A stretch of DNA of 64,000 nt from an uncultured Alphaproteobacteria bacterium. Lineage in GTDB: Bacteria; Pseudomonadota; Alphaproteobacteria; HIMB59. Both the position numbers and the translations under genes were made by a program. The stretch covers positions 62,001 through 126,000 of the forward strand of contig CACMUL010000002.1 in NCBI GenBank assembly GCA_902616855.1, written 5' to 3'. Of this stretch, positions 19,770 through 28,484 are shown one piece after another (positions within the stretch are counted from its first letter, which is position 1; each line of letters begins with the position of its first letter). The notes under the pieces are model-generated. The model had not been told where the DNA came from. It saw only the letters and a program-made list of their open reading frames with translations, and did no database searches.

Positions 19770-20569
19770 TTATTATCCATTTTGGATATTTCATGTTTTA
19801 TTTCAGCTATCGCTTTAGCTGGATTTAATCCTTTCGGACAAGAGTTCGTGCAATTCATAATCGAATGACATCTGTATAGTTTAAAACTATCATCTAATTC
19901 ATTCAACCTTTCTTTTTTTTCTTCATCTCTACTATCTTGTATCCAGCGATTTGCTTGAAGCAATACAGCTGGTCCTAAATATTTATCCTCGTTCCACCAA
20001 TAACTAGGACAAGAAGTGCTACATGAGAAACACATAACACATTCCCATTTACCATCTAACTTATCTCTGTCTTCGACTGACTGTAAGTTTTCACGTTTAT
20101 TATTTGGCGACTTTTTATTTAACCATGGTTTTATAGATTTAAATTGTTCAAATGCTTTTTTTAAATCAACCACTAGATCTTTTAAAACCGTCATATGGGG
20201 AAGAGGATAAATATTTATTTCGTCCGAACACTCTTCTATATGTTTTTGACATGCAAGTGTATTTACTCCATCTATGTTCATTGCACATGATCCACATACA
20301 CCTTCTCTACAAGATTTTCTAAAAGTTAAACTTGGATCAACTTCAGCTTTAATTTTATTTAATATATCTAGAACCATTGTTCCTGCTTTAGCTACATCAA
20401 TTTCAAATCGATCAATTTGAGGAGGGGTATTTTCATCACCGGACCACCTATAAACATTTATAATTCGGATATCATGATTTTGTTGAGATTGCTCGTCAAT
20501 GAGATCGACATTGGAATAAGATTTTCCTTTAACTGGAACTGAGTTTTTTGGAAGAGTAAGTTGTACCAT
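19766..20569 (-). CDS. sdhB: Succinate dehydrogenase iron-sulfur subunit
   Basis: A 267-residue complex II subunit. The plant-type [2Fe-2S] site is [12 protein letters not shown] plus a later Cys (about 88-108). The [4Fe-4S] and [3Fe-4S] ligands lie in [12 protein letters not shown] (about 177) and [17 protein letters not shown] (about 234). It carries electrons from SdhA flavin to quinone. It begins one base after the sdhA stop and overlaps mdh by 4 nt. The usual alphaproteobacterial length is about 260, so it is complete. Confidence 0.96.
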   Translation of the reverse strand: MVQLTLPKNSVPVKGKSYSNVDLIDEQSQQNHDIRIINVYRWSGDENTPPQIDRFEIDVAKAGTMVLDILNKIKAEVDPSLTFRKSCREGVCGSCAMNIDGVNTLACQKHIEECSDEINIYPLPHMTVLKDLVVDLKKAFEQFKSIKPWLNKKSPNNKRENLQSVEDRDKLDGKWECVMCFSCSTSCPSYWWNEDKYLGPAVLLQANRWIQDSRDEEKKERLNELDDSFKLYRCHSIMNCTNSCPKGLNPAKAIAEIKHEISKMDNK

Positions 20570-22348
20570 CTAATAAACCCTTACTTGTGGTTGGATAACA
20601 GAGATTTGATTACTCAGTGTGGTCATTCTCACTGGTCTATGAGTGACTTTATAATCAGTGACATCACCCCAAAAAAGAGTGTGTTTTAACCAATTTTCAT
20701 CATCTCTGTCTGGAAAGTCCTCTCTAGCGTGAGCACCTCTACTTTCAGTTCTTTGCTCAGCAGAAACACCAACACTTCCAGCAACTTGCATTAAATTATG
20801 TAGTTCTAAAGCTTCAACTAAATCTGTATTAAAAACATCTGACTGATCTTTGACTTTAATATATTTTAAATCTTGTGACATTGAGGCTAATTCATCATTG
20901 CCTAATTTCAAAGTTTCACTTTCTCTGTAAACGCCAAATCTTTTTTGAACAGTCTTTTGCATCCTCTCTCTTAGCTCACCGACTGAAACATCACCTTTAT
21001 TACTTTTAATGGATTCTAATCTCTCTATGATAGAATTTGTTTGCGACAGAGATGGGGTTCTCAATGACTCTTTGGTATCAATAACTTGGCCAGCCTGAAT
21101 TGCTGCGCCCCTTCCAAAAACTACGAGCTCAGCTAAAGCATTTGTTCCAAGTCGATTAGCTCCATGAACTGAAGCGCATGCAGCTTCTCCGATAGCCATT
21201 AGTCCCTCACAGACTTCTTCTGTATTAGAATCATTTGGTTTCAAAACCTCTGCTTTAAAGTTTGTAGGAATACCACCCATACAATAATGGACAGTTGGAA
21301 TTACTGGGATTGGCTCTTTTGAAATATCTCTTCCACAAAAGGCTTTAACTGACTCAGAAATACCAGGTAATCTTTTTGCAAGCATATCAGCATCAAGATG
21401 TTCCAAATGGAGATTTATATAATCTTTGTTAGGTCCGCATCCTCTACCTGCGCTTATCTCTTTACTTATGAATCTTGATATAACATCTCTAGCAGCAAGA
21501 TCTTTTGCATTCGGGGCATACTCTAACATAAACCTTGTGCCTTCGTTGTTCTTAAGAATACCTCCTTCACCTCTAGCTGCTTCTGAAATTAAAACACCTA
21601 CACCATAGATTCCTGTTGGATGGAATTGAATAAACTCCATATCAGATAGAGGAAGACCGGCTCTCAGCGCTATGCCTGCTCCATCACCAGTGCAAATATG
21701 GGCACTTGTTGAGGATTGAAAAATTCTTCCATAACCCCCAGTTGCGAGAATTGTCATTTTTGCAATAAAACGATGCAATGATCCGTCCTCGATACTGATT
21801 GCTAAAAGACCACAAATTGTATCATTGTCATCTTTTAATAAGTCTATAGCGAAATATTCGTTATAAAAATCAACGTTATTTTTGAGGCTTTGTTGATACA
21901 GAGTATGGAGTAATGCATGGCCGGTCCTGTCAGCTGCAGCGCAAGCTCGGCTTGCTGGCTCTCCTTTACCATTTTTTGTCATATGGCCACCAAAAGGTCT
22001 TTGATAAATCTTACCATCATCTGTTCTTGAAAATGGCATACCATAATGTTCAAGCTCAACAATTGAGTCGACTGCATTTGAACATAAATATTCAATGCTG
22101 TCTTGATCACCCAGCCAGTCTGAGCCTTTTACAGTGTCAAACATATGCCACTGCCAGCTATCCTCACCCATATTAGCTAAGGCAGCTCCAATTCCACCTT
22201 GGGCCGCAACAGTATGACTTCTTGTAGGGTAAACTTTTGAGACACATGCAGTTTTAAGGCCTTGTTCAGAGCACCCTAAAGCCGCTCTCAAGCCCGCTCC
22301 ACCAGCACCTAAAACAACTACATCTAATTTATGATCTGTATAATTCAT
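20570..22348 (-). CDS. sdhA: Succinate dehydrogenase flavoprotein subunit
   Basis: A 592-residue flavoprotein. The ORF track begins at a TTG (22393) inside sdhD; the ATG at 22348 follows the sdhD stop by one base and gives the normal start [19 protein letters not shown]. The FAD-linking histidine is in [12 protein letters not shown] (H45), with further conserved blocks [11 protein letters not shown] and the active-site segment VHYCMGGI. It oxidises succinate to fumarate on the cytoplasmic face of the inner membrane. It is third in sdhCDAB. Confidence 0.96.
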   Translation of the reverse strand: MNYTDHKLDVVVLGAGGAGLRAALGCSEQGLKTACVSKVYPTRSHTVAAQGGIGAALANMGEDSWQWHMFDTVKGSDWLGDQDSIEYLCSNAVDSIVELEHYGMPFSRTDDGKIYQRPFGGHMTKNGKGEPASRACAAADRTGHALLHTLYQQSLKNNVDFYNEYFAIDLLKDDNDTICGLLAISIEDGSLHRFIAKMTILATGGYGRIFQSSTSAHICTGDGAGIALRAGLPLSDMEFIQFHPTGIYGVGVLISEAARGEGGILKNNEGTRFMLEYAPNAKDLAARDVISRFISKEISAGRGCGPNKDYINLHLEHLDADMLAKRLPGISESVKAFCGRDISKEPIPVIPTVHYCMGGIPTNFKAEVLKPNDSNTEEVCEGLMAIGEAACASVHGANRLGTNALAELVVFGRGAAIQAGQVIDTKESLRTPSLSQTNSIIERLESIKSNKGDVSVGELRERMQKTVQKRFGVYRESETLKLGNDELASMSQDLKYIKVKDQSDVFNTDLVEALELHNLMQVAGSVGVSAEQRTESRGAHAREDFPDRDDENWLKHTLFWGDVTDYKVTHRPVRMTTLSNQISVIQPQVRVY

Positions 22349-22349
22349 A

Positions 22350-22661
22350 TTAAATAAATAACACCGGTAAAAAGAAGAGAAAGGAAATACCAATAATTCC
22401 GTCTGTTATTAAAGAATAAAGTTTCATTTTATTTAATTGAAAATAATCCTCATAAACTTTGCCCAGTTGAATTCTAATATGAAGCATTGATATGATAAAA
22501 AAAATTAATAATAAAATCTTATTAGTGTAAGTAGATAATGAGATATTGAGAGAATTTGCATCAGAGTAAGAACTTAAAAAAAATAAAATAAACCAATAAC
22601 TAATAGGAATTAACGCTAGATATAAAATTCTTTCTATTTTCCATTTTTGAGAAGCTTTCAT
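22350..22661 (-). CDS. sdhD: Succinate dehydrogenase membrane anchor subunit D
   Basis: A small three-helix membrane protein. The track start (22676) is a TTG inside sdhC; the ATG at 22661 overlaps the sdhC stop as TAATG and gives a 103-residue protein, which I prefer. The heme-ligand histidine is in [15 protein letters not shown], a typical SdhD motif. With SdhC it binds heme b and ubiquinone and anchors SdhAB to the inner membrane. Sequence is divergent, as usual for this subunit, so position in the operon supports the call. Confidence 0.88.
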   Translation of the reverse strand: MKASQKWKIERILYLALIPISYWFILFFLSSYSDANSLNISLSTYTNKILLLIFFIISMLHIRIQLGKVYEDYFQLNKMKLYSLITDGIIGISFLFFLPVLFI

Positions 22662-23026
22662 TAAAATATCATCCAAGTAAAAATCAAAGTCATTATAATA
22701 TTCGCTACTAGAATAAGATATGTCACTAAGTAGACATTTTTAAGATCCATTCCAATTGAAAATGACCATAAGAAATATTTAAAACCGTTTAACAAATGAT
22801 GATTAAAGATAAAAAACCAAAAGACAAATATTAGCTTTATAGGTAGCAAGTTTATCAACAATGTTAATACTTGATTAAGTTGAGGGAGAAAATTTAAGCT
22901 TCCTAACCAAATTGCAAAAAAAGGTAAAGAAAATGCAAATGCAATTACTCCTATCCTGCTGGAGATAGAAAATACCATTGTCAAAAAAGGCCTATATATT
23001 TGCAAATGGGGTGATATCGGAGCCAT
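22661..23026 (-). CDS. sdhC: Succinate dehydrogenase cytochrome b subunit
   Basis: A 121-residue membrane protein with three predicted helices. The N-terminus ISPHLQIYRPFLTMVFSISSRIG is the SdhC signature, including the Ser/Arg quinone-site region, and HHLLNGFKYFLW holds the heme b histidine. It is first in the sdhCDAB-mdh-sucAB run on the minus strand, so the operon promoter should lie in 23027-23322. It overlaps sdhD by one base. Confidence 0.9.
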   Translation of the reverse strand: MAPISPHLQIYRPFLTMVFSISSRIGVIAFAFSLPFFAIWLGSLNFLPQLNQVLTLLINLLPIKLIFVFWFFIFNHHLLNGFKYFLWSFSIGMDLKNVYLVTYLILVANIIMTLIFTWMIF

Positions 23027-23187
23027 AGAAAGGCAATATATTTAAAAATGTCTTATAGTAAAAAACTATTATTTTATTAATTCATGCGTTACATGAATAA
23101 ATAAGGCTGTGGAAAAAATGTTAATCAAATTGCCCATTCATTAAAATAAAGGTTCTGAAAAAGCCCTATATTCAATTAAAATTCAAT

Positions 23188-23273
23188 TAGGTCGTGAACA
23201 TTTTTGTTTAAATGTGCCGAATCTCACCCCGCATGAGAAAGCTTTATTCATATAAAGTTGGCACCACGACCTA
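23188..23273. ncRNA. Candidate structured RNA (multibranch fold), unassigned
   Basis: In the 296-bp gap between sdhC and the TRAP genes a compact fold can be drawn: a closing 9-bp stem TAGGTCGTG/CACGACCTA (23188-23196 with 23265-23273), an inner hairpin ACATTT/AAATGT (23198-23215), an optional GTGCC/GGCAC helix (23214-23218 with 23260-23264) and hairpins TCTCA/TGAGA (7-nt loop) and CTTTAT/ATAAAG (4-nt loop). The segment is GC-richer than its surroundings. It could be a 5' leader element of the TRAP genes (plus) or of sdhC (minus); helices exist on both strands. I do not recognise a riboswitch class and it is not a tRNA. Confidence 0.45.
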
Positions 23274-23322
23274 TCAATATACTCTCTTTAATATGTTTAT
23301 TGTCTATATATAATCTGCTGCT

Positions 23323-23850
23323 ATGTCTGCTTTGGCACAATTATCCAAATTTATTGATCGATTTAATACAATCATAGGATATCTATGTGCTTTTTTTGTT
23401 TTCTCTATGGTCATAGTTGTATTCACTGTTGTCGTCTTAAGATATGGGTTCAATATTGGATTTATATGGATGCAAGAAGTTTATGTTTGGCTTCATAGTT
23501 TTGTTTTTATGTTGGGTGCTGGTTTTACTTATTTAGCTAATGAACATGTCAGAATAGATGTCTTTTACCGAGAGGCATCAAAAAAATATAAAGCCACTGT
23601 TGATCTATTTGGAAATATTTTTTTACTTTTACCTTTTTTATATATTATTTGGAATTACAGCTATCCCTTTGTATATAGATCTTTTTTAATGGGGGAGGTT
23701 TCTAGAGAAGCGGGCGGTATGCCTGCTTTATATATTTTAAAAAGTGCAATACTATGGTTTTGTTTAGTTTTATTTCTTCAATTAGTCTCTAATGTAATTA
23801 AATCAATACTAACACTTTCAAACTATCATTTGTCTGATAATAAATCATGA
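23323..23850 (+). CDS. TRAP transporter small permease (DctQ-like)
   Basis: A 175-residue membrane protein with four hydrophobic segments and the DctQ-family features: a first helix VFSMVIVVFTVVVLRYGF, then the conserved WMQEVYVWLHSFVFMLGAGF block around residue 47. It is the small integral subunit of a tripartite periplasmic transporter driven by a sodium or proton gradient. Its stop overlaps the start of the large permease by 4 nt. The matching binding protein is encoded on the other strand at 25273-26400. Confidence 0.9.
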   Translation: MSALAQLSKFIDRFNTIIGYLCAFFVFSMVIVVFTVVVLRYGFNIGFIWMQEVYVWLHSFVFMLGAGFTYLANEHVRIDVFYREASKKYKATVDLFGNIFLLLPFLYIIWNYSYPFVYRSFLMGEVSREAGGMPALYILKSAILWFCLVLFLQLVSNVIKSILTLSNYHLSDNKS

Positions 23851-25223
23851 TTAGTCCTGAAATTTTAGCAATTGTAATGTTTGTAACAACATTGGGGTTA
23901 TTACTTTTCGGTTTTCCCGTTGCTTTTACACTCGCTGGAACAGCTCTTCTGTTTGGATTTTTAGGAGATGCTCTGGAAATATTTAATTTCAGAATGCTAG
24001 GATTTTTTCCTCAACGCATTTTTGGAACAATGATTAATGAGCCCCTTGTGGCTGTGCCCCTATTCATTTTTATGGGAATAATGTTAGAAAAAACAAAAAT
24101 TGCAGCCGGACTATTACATTCAATTGGTGAACTTTTTGGGACCACAAAAGGAGGTCTTGGAATAGGTGTTGTAATAGTGGGTATGTTGTTAGCTGCATCA
24201 ACAGGCATTGTTGGTGCAACAGTTGTTACAATGGGAATGTTATCTTTACCCTCAATGATGAAAGCTGGCTATGATCAAAAAATAGCCACAGGCACAATTT
24301 GTGCCGCTGGTACATTAGGACAAATAATACCCCCCTCAATTGTTTTGGTTTTACTTGCAACAATTTTACAGGGCGCAAATGAAGAAGCAGCGATGTTAGT
24401 TGGTAATTTAGCTCCAGATCCGGTTACAGCAATTGATTTATTTGCTGGTGCTATTCTACCTGGATTGATGTTAGTAGTCTTATTTATAATTTTTATTTTC
24501 ATATACGCTAGAATAAACCCATTAAGTTGTCCACCTGTTGAAACTACCAAGTCAAGAACTGAGATATACATTGAAGCTGCTAAATCAGTTGTGCCTCCCA
24601 TAACTCTTATTGTGCTAGTTTTAGGCTCAATTTTATTTGGAATAGCTACCCCCACAGAGTCTGCATCAGTAGGGGCTGTTGGAGCTGCGATAATTGCACT
24701 GTTAAAGGGTGAATTAAATTTCAAGAACATTAAAGAGACAGCTTTAGGAACTGTAAAACTTAGTTCATTTGTATTTGTAATTTTAATTGGTGCCTCAATG
24801 TTTTCTCTTGTGTTTCGTGGTTTTGGTGGTGATGAAATGATAGAGCATTTTCTTGGAACTCTACCTGGTGGGCTTTACGCAGCACTAATTTTAGTAATGA
24901 TAGTAATTTTTCTATTAGGTTTTTTCCTAGACTATATCGAAATAATTTTTGTCATCGTTCCATTAGTTGGTCCAATATTAATTGCAAACGGAGCAGACCC
25001 CTTATGGTTAGGTATTCTTATTTCACTGAATTTACAGACTAGTTTTTTAACACCTCCTTTTGGATTTTCTTTATTTTTTTTAAGAGGAGTGGCCCCAAGT
25101 AGTATTAAAACTAGAAACATGTACAGAGGCGTAATTCCCTTCATAGGAATTCAGGTATTAGCTATATTAATTGTTGGTTTTTATCCTGAAATAGCAACCT
25201 GGTTGCCAAATAAAATGTTCTGA
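23847..25223 (+). CDS. TRAP transporter large permease (DctM-like)
   Basis: A 458-residue permease with about 12 hydrophobic segments. DctM family motifs are visible: GFPVAFTLAG near residue 22, PLFIFMGIMLE near 72, ATGTICAAGTLGQIIPPSI near 150, and a C-terminal LQTSFLTPPFGFSLFFLRGV. It is the transport subunit of the TRAP system. The large acidic-aromatic subtype resembles the mannitol/chloroaromatic and alpha-keto-acid group rather than sialic-acid TRAPs, but substrate cannot be fixed. It ends just before a strong bidirectional terminator. Confidence 0.92.
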   Translation: MISPEILAIVMFVTTLGLLLFGFPVAFTLAGTALLFGFLGDALEIFNFRMLGFFPQRIFGTMINEPLVAVPLFIFMGIMLEKTKIAAGLLHSIGELFGTTKGGLGIGVVIVGMLLAASTGIVGATVVTMGMLSLPSMMKAGYDQKIATGTICAAGTLGQIIPPSIVLVLLATILQGANEEAAMLVGNLAPDPVTAIDLFAGAILPGLMLVVLFIIFIFIYARINPLSCPPVETTKSRTEIYIEAAKSVVPPITLIVLVLGSILFGIATPTESASVGAVGAAIIALLKGELNFKNIKETALGTVKLSSFVFVILIGASMFSLVFRGFGGDEMIEHFLGTLPGGLYAALILVMIVIFLLGFFLDYIEIIFVIVPLVGPILIANGADPLWLGILISLNLQTSFLTPPFGFSLFFLRGVAPSSIKTRNMYRGVIPFIGIQVLAILIVGFYPEIATWLPNKMF

Positions 25224-25230
25224 TATATAG

Positions 25231-25263
25231 ATCATCCCCGAATAGGTATCGGGGATGATTTTA
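25231..25263. terminator. Bidirectional rho-independent terminator
   Basis: A perfect 11-bp stem ATCATCCCCGA/TCGGGGATGAT (25231-25241 with 25249-25259), loop ATAGGTA, followed by TTTTAATTTT on the plus strand. It sits in the 49-nt gap between the converging dctM-like gene and the TRAP binding-protein gene and can serve both. Confidence 0.88.
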
Positions 25264-25272
25264 ATTTTATAT

Positions 25273-26400
25273 TTATGCTGATGGATAAGTAAATGGGAGA
25301 CTTCTTACTCTCATGTACTCTTTTTCAGATGTATTTGTCCATCTCAGAATTGATGATCTAAATTCAACAATATGTGAGAAAAGAGCCTGAGAAATAGGGT
25401 CTTCCGCTGCTATTGAGCTACAAACCTCTCCTGCTCTTTGACCCAATGCATTCATAACTGGATCTGGTAATTGTCTCATTTGAACACCATGCTCATTAAT
25501 AAGTTTTTGATACGAACTATCGTTTGCAGCTTGGAACATAGATAGAACTTCCATGTTAACTGCCTTAGTTGCGATTGTGACTAGCTCTTTAGTTGCGTCA
25601 TCAAGTTTTTCCCACTCAAACATATCTATTGAACAATCTAAGATAGTTGCTGGCTCATGCCATCCTGGGTTATAGTAATACTTAGCTGCTTGGTGTAATC
25701 CTTTACCTAAGTCAGCAGCAGGACCAATCCATTCTGTTGCATCAATCGCACCTGAGGCAAGTGATGGAAGCACATCCGCTCCAGCCAAAAGAACTGTATT
25801 AGCGCCAAAAGATTTTAATACCTCTCCACCAAGACCAGGCATTCTGATTTTTAGACCTTCAAAGTCTGCAAGTGAATTAATTTCTTTATTAAACCAACCA
25901 CCCATCTGGTTTCCAGTATTACCCATTGGAAGAAATTTTACACCGATAGCATTATAAGCTTTGTCTGCTGCTTCAATTCCTCCACCATAGTAACACCATG
26001 CATTTTGTTCTTGAGCCGTTAAACCAAAAGGTAAAGCTGCAGAAAAAGATGGAGCCATACTAATGTTTGTCCAATAATAACCTGCACCATAAGCCATTTG
26101 AGCGGCTCCAGATCTTACTGCGTCCAATGACTCAAGTGCTGGTACTAATTCGCCACCATGATAAACAGTAATTTTTAGTTTATCAGAAGCATTGTTAACG
26201 TAACTTGCAAATCTATCTATTGCTTGACCAAGACCTCCTGCTTTACCAAAAGCAGAACATGCAATCCATTCCATGTGTCCACCTGATATTGCTGGTGCTG
26301 GAAATGAAGAAACTGCTGCGGCGCCCAGTGCTGCAGCACCTGCACCTTTAAGGAAATTTCTTCTTTTCATGGTCTTATTATTAGTCCTCTTTTTTGCCAT
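25273..26400 (-). CDS. TRAP transporter substrate-binding protein (DctP/TakP-like), Tat signal
   Basis: A 375-residue periplasmic binding protein. The N-terminus has a textbook twin-arginine motif KRRNFLKGAG (residues 12-21), then an alanine-rich stretch ending PAPAISGG. The mature part has the conserved RMPGLGGEVLKSFGA near residue 182 with the substrate-carboxylate arginine, and SGAIDATEWIGP (about 211), which resembles TakP/lactate-type keto- or hydroxy-acid receptors. It faces the permease genes across the terminator, transcribed on the opposite strand at the end of the acetoacetate gene run. A 2-oxo or hydroxy acid substrate is a reasonable inference. Confidence 0.9.
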   Translation of the reverse strand: MAKKRTNNKTMKRRNFLKGAGAAALGAAAVSSFPAPAISGGHMEWIACSAFGKAGGLGQAIDRFASYVNNASDKLKITVYHGGELVPALESLDAVRSGAAQMAYGAGYYWTNISMAPSFSAALPFGLTAQEQNAWCYYGGGIEAADKAYNAIGVKFLPMGNTGNQMGGWFNKEINSLADFEGLKIRMPGLGGEVLKSFGANTVLLAGADVLPSLASGAIDATEWIGPAADLGKGLHQAAKYYYNPGWHEPATILDCSIDMFEWEKLDDATKELVTIATKAVNMEVLSMFQAANDSSYQKLINEHGVQMRQLPDPVMNALGQRAGEVCSSIAAEDPISQALFSHIVEFRSSILRWTNTSEKEYMRVRSLPFTYPSA

Positions 26401-26432
26401 AAATATTCCCCTCCTATATTAGAAATAATTAA

Positions 26433-27323
26433 TTATTTTTTATTTGCTATCATTATACCAACAATCACAGATAAAATTCCAGCGTAATGATAACTCTGTA
26501 ATGTTTCTTGGAAGACTAAATATGCAAGAATTCCACCAAAAATAGGCATTAAATGGAGAAAAGGGCCTGATTTATTTGGGCCAATCAAAGCTACACCAGT
26601 ATTCCAGCAAATATATGACAAGATGCTAGGAAAAGTTCCGGTATAGCCAATTACTAATAAGGTTTTGTGGTCAAATACTATGAAATTGTTTTGAATTATA
26701 ACGTCATATAAATAAACAGGTAAGAGTAAGATTACTGTAAATACAAATGATAAATATAAAAAACTAAATCCTGAAACACCTGTTTCATTTTTTTTTAGAA
26801 ATATTGAATACAATGCCCAAGATATAACAGCAAGTAGAATGAATAAATCTCCAGAGTAAAATTTTGAATCAAATATATTTTGATAGTTACCTTTTGTTAT
26901 AACATAGCTAACACCAATAAGAGATAAAATGACACCTAACATTTGAAACAAGTTTGTTTGGTTTTTATAAATCAATTTGTTTAAAAGGATTATCAACATG
27001 GGGGTTGTCGAAATAACTAATAAAGAATTAATAACAGTTGTCGCTGTTAGACCAATATAAGTTAATGTGTTAAAAAGTGTTGGACCAGTTAAAATGATCA
27101 AAAAAACCATTCCTGGTTGTTTTTTTAAAAGGGTAAAGTCAACTAAAGCATTTTTTAAACAAAAGGGGGTTAAAATAATTAAAGCTATTACCCACCTATA
27201 AAAAGATAACGATAAGGGTGATACTAAATCCTCAACTGAAGATAATCTTCCTACTATAAAATTGCCTGACCAAAATAAGGAGGCAAAACATAAAAAGATC
27301 GCTGCTTTAAGAGAAACACTCAC
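26433..27323 (-). CDS. EamA/DMT-family transporter
   Basis: A 296-residue membrane protein made of two EamA repeats of five helices each (about 1-140 and 150-296). FASLFWSGNFIVGRLSS at the start and SWALYSIFLKK near residue 170 are the repeat hallmarks. Members export amino acids or other metabolites or salvage carboxylates; none can be assigned. It lies between the thiolase (10 nt upstream) and the TRAP binding-protein gene (32 nt downstream), so it is likely in the same transcript. Confidence 0.88.
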   Translation of the reverse strand: MSVSLKAAIFLCFASLFWSGNFIVGRLSSVEDLVSPLSLSFYRWVIALIILTPFCLKNALVDFTLLKKQPGMVFLIILTGPTLFNTLTYIGLTATTVINSLLVISTTPMLIILLNKLIYKNQTNLFQMLGVILSLIGVSYVITKGNYQNIFDSKFYSGDLFILLAVISWALYSIFLKKNETGVSGFSFLYLSFVFTVILLLPVYLYDVIIQNNFIVFDHKTLLVIGYTGTFPSILSYICWNTGVALIGPNKSGPFLHLMPIFGGILAYLVFQETLQSYHYAGILSVIVGIMIANKK

Positions 27324-27332
27324 TTAGATTTT

Positions 27333-28484
27333 TTATTTTAAATTTTCAATAGCAATTGCTAGACCTTGACCACCGCCAATACACATACTTGCAACACCAA
27401 ACTTTTGTTTTGTTCTTCTAAGTTGATGAGACAAAGTTGTAATAATTCTTGCACCTGAACAGCCAATGGGGTGTCCTAATGCAATAGCACCCCCAGCAAT
27501 ATTTAATTTACTTGGATCAATCTTTAAAGATCTTTGGACAGCAACTGAAGTTGCAGCAAACGCCTCATTGACCTCAACCAAATTAAAATAGTTAATATTT
27601 ACACTCATTTTCTTCATTAATTTCTGTATAGCTGTAATTGGCGTAACACCCATATAATCGGGATTACCAGCTGAGGACGCCCAAGATAGTACTTTTGCTA
27701 TTGGTTTAATTTTGTTAGAAGTTACATATTTTTCAGAAGCTAAAGCTAAAAAACTAGCACCATCATTTAATGAAGAAGCATTTCCAGCAGTAACTGTTCC
27801 AGATTTTTTAAAAACAGCTTTTAATTGGCTTAATTTTGGCAAAGTCGTGTCTTTTCGAACTTCATCTTTAAGGGGTGTTTTTGTCAATTCGTTTTTGAAG
27901 TAATTGTTTTTAATAGCCTTATAAGTTTTTAGATAAGACTGATAAGCAAATTGATCTTGGTCTTGTCTTGTAACATTATATTTTCTTGAAACGTTTTCAG
28001 CTGTTATGCCCATATGTTCTTTTGAAAATGCATCTGTTAGGCCATCGTTAACTAAAGTGTCTATAAAGATATTGTTTCCTAATTTTTTTTCTCCAGTTCT
28101 ACTCAGATACGCATGGCGTGCCCTTGACATACTTTCTTGACCACCAACAATTAATAAATTTGACTCTCTGGAATAAATTTTAGATGAACCATCTATTGTA
28201 GCTCTCATACCACTTCCACAAACTTGATTTACTACATAAGCAAAGGATGTCTGTTGCATTCCGGAACCTAGTGCAACTTGCCTTGCTGTATTCATTCCTA
28301 GTCCACTTGTTAATACTTGTCCTAAAATTAATCCTTCAACTTCTTTTGTATTGATTGTTTTGTTTCTATCAAATAATTCTTTGAGACAAGAGGTTCCTAA
28401 TTCTACTGATTCAGTTTTTTTGTAATTACCTAAATAAGCTCCTATTGGTGTTCTAACTGCATCGATTATAAAAACATCACTCAT
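27333..28484 (-). CDS. Acetyl-CoA acetyltransferase (thiolase)
   Basis: A 383-residue thiolase. Active-site cysteine is in NQVCGSGMRA (about residue 88), the NEAFAAT block near 308, the histidine in GGAIALGHPIGCSGAR (about 340), and the second cysteine in SMCIGGGQGLA (about 371). It splits acetoacetyl-CoA with CoA into two acetyl-CoA or runs the reverse. Its start overlaps the acetoacetyl-CoA synthetase stop by 8 nt, so the pair converts acetoacetate to acetyl-CoA. PhaA-like synthesis is possible, but no phaB or phaC is seen here. Confidence 0.93.
   Translation of the reverse strand: MSDVFIIDAVRTPIGAYLGNYKKTESVELGTSCLKELFDRNKTINTKEVEGLILGQVLTSGLGMNTARQVALGSGMQQTSFAYVVNQVCGSGMRATIDGSSKIYSRESNLLIVGGQESMSRARHAYLSRTGEKKLGNNIFIDTLVNDGLTDAFSKEHMGITAENVSRKYNVTRQDQDQFAYQSYLKTYKAIKNNYFKNELTKTPLKDEVRKDTTLPKLSQLKAVFKKSGTVTAGNASSLNDGASFLALASEKYVTSNKIKPIAKVLSWASSAGNPDYMGVTPITAIQKLMKKMSVNINYFNLVEVNEAFAATSVAVQRSLKIDPSKLNIAGGAIALGHPIGCSGARIITTLSHQLRRTKQKFGVASMCIGGGQGLAIAIENLK

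Noticed and set aside
22349-22393. Extended sdhA start at a TTG
   Set aside because: It would overlap sdhD by 44 nt and add a non-conserved N-terminus; ATG 22348 fits the family.
24275-24730. Minus-strand 151-residue ORF within the TRAP large permease
   Set aside because: Shadow of the dctM-like gene; no independent motif or RBS.
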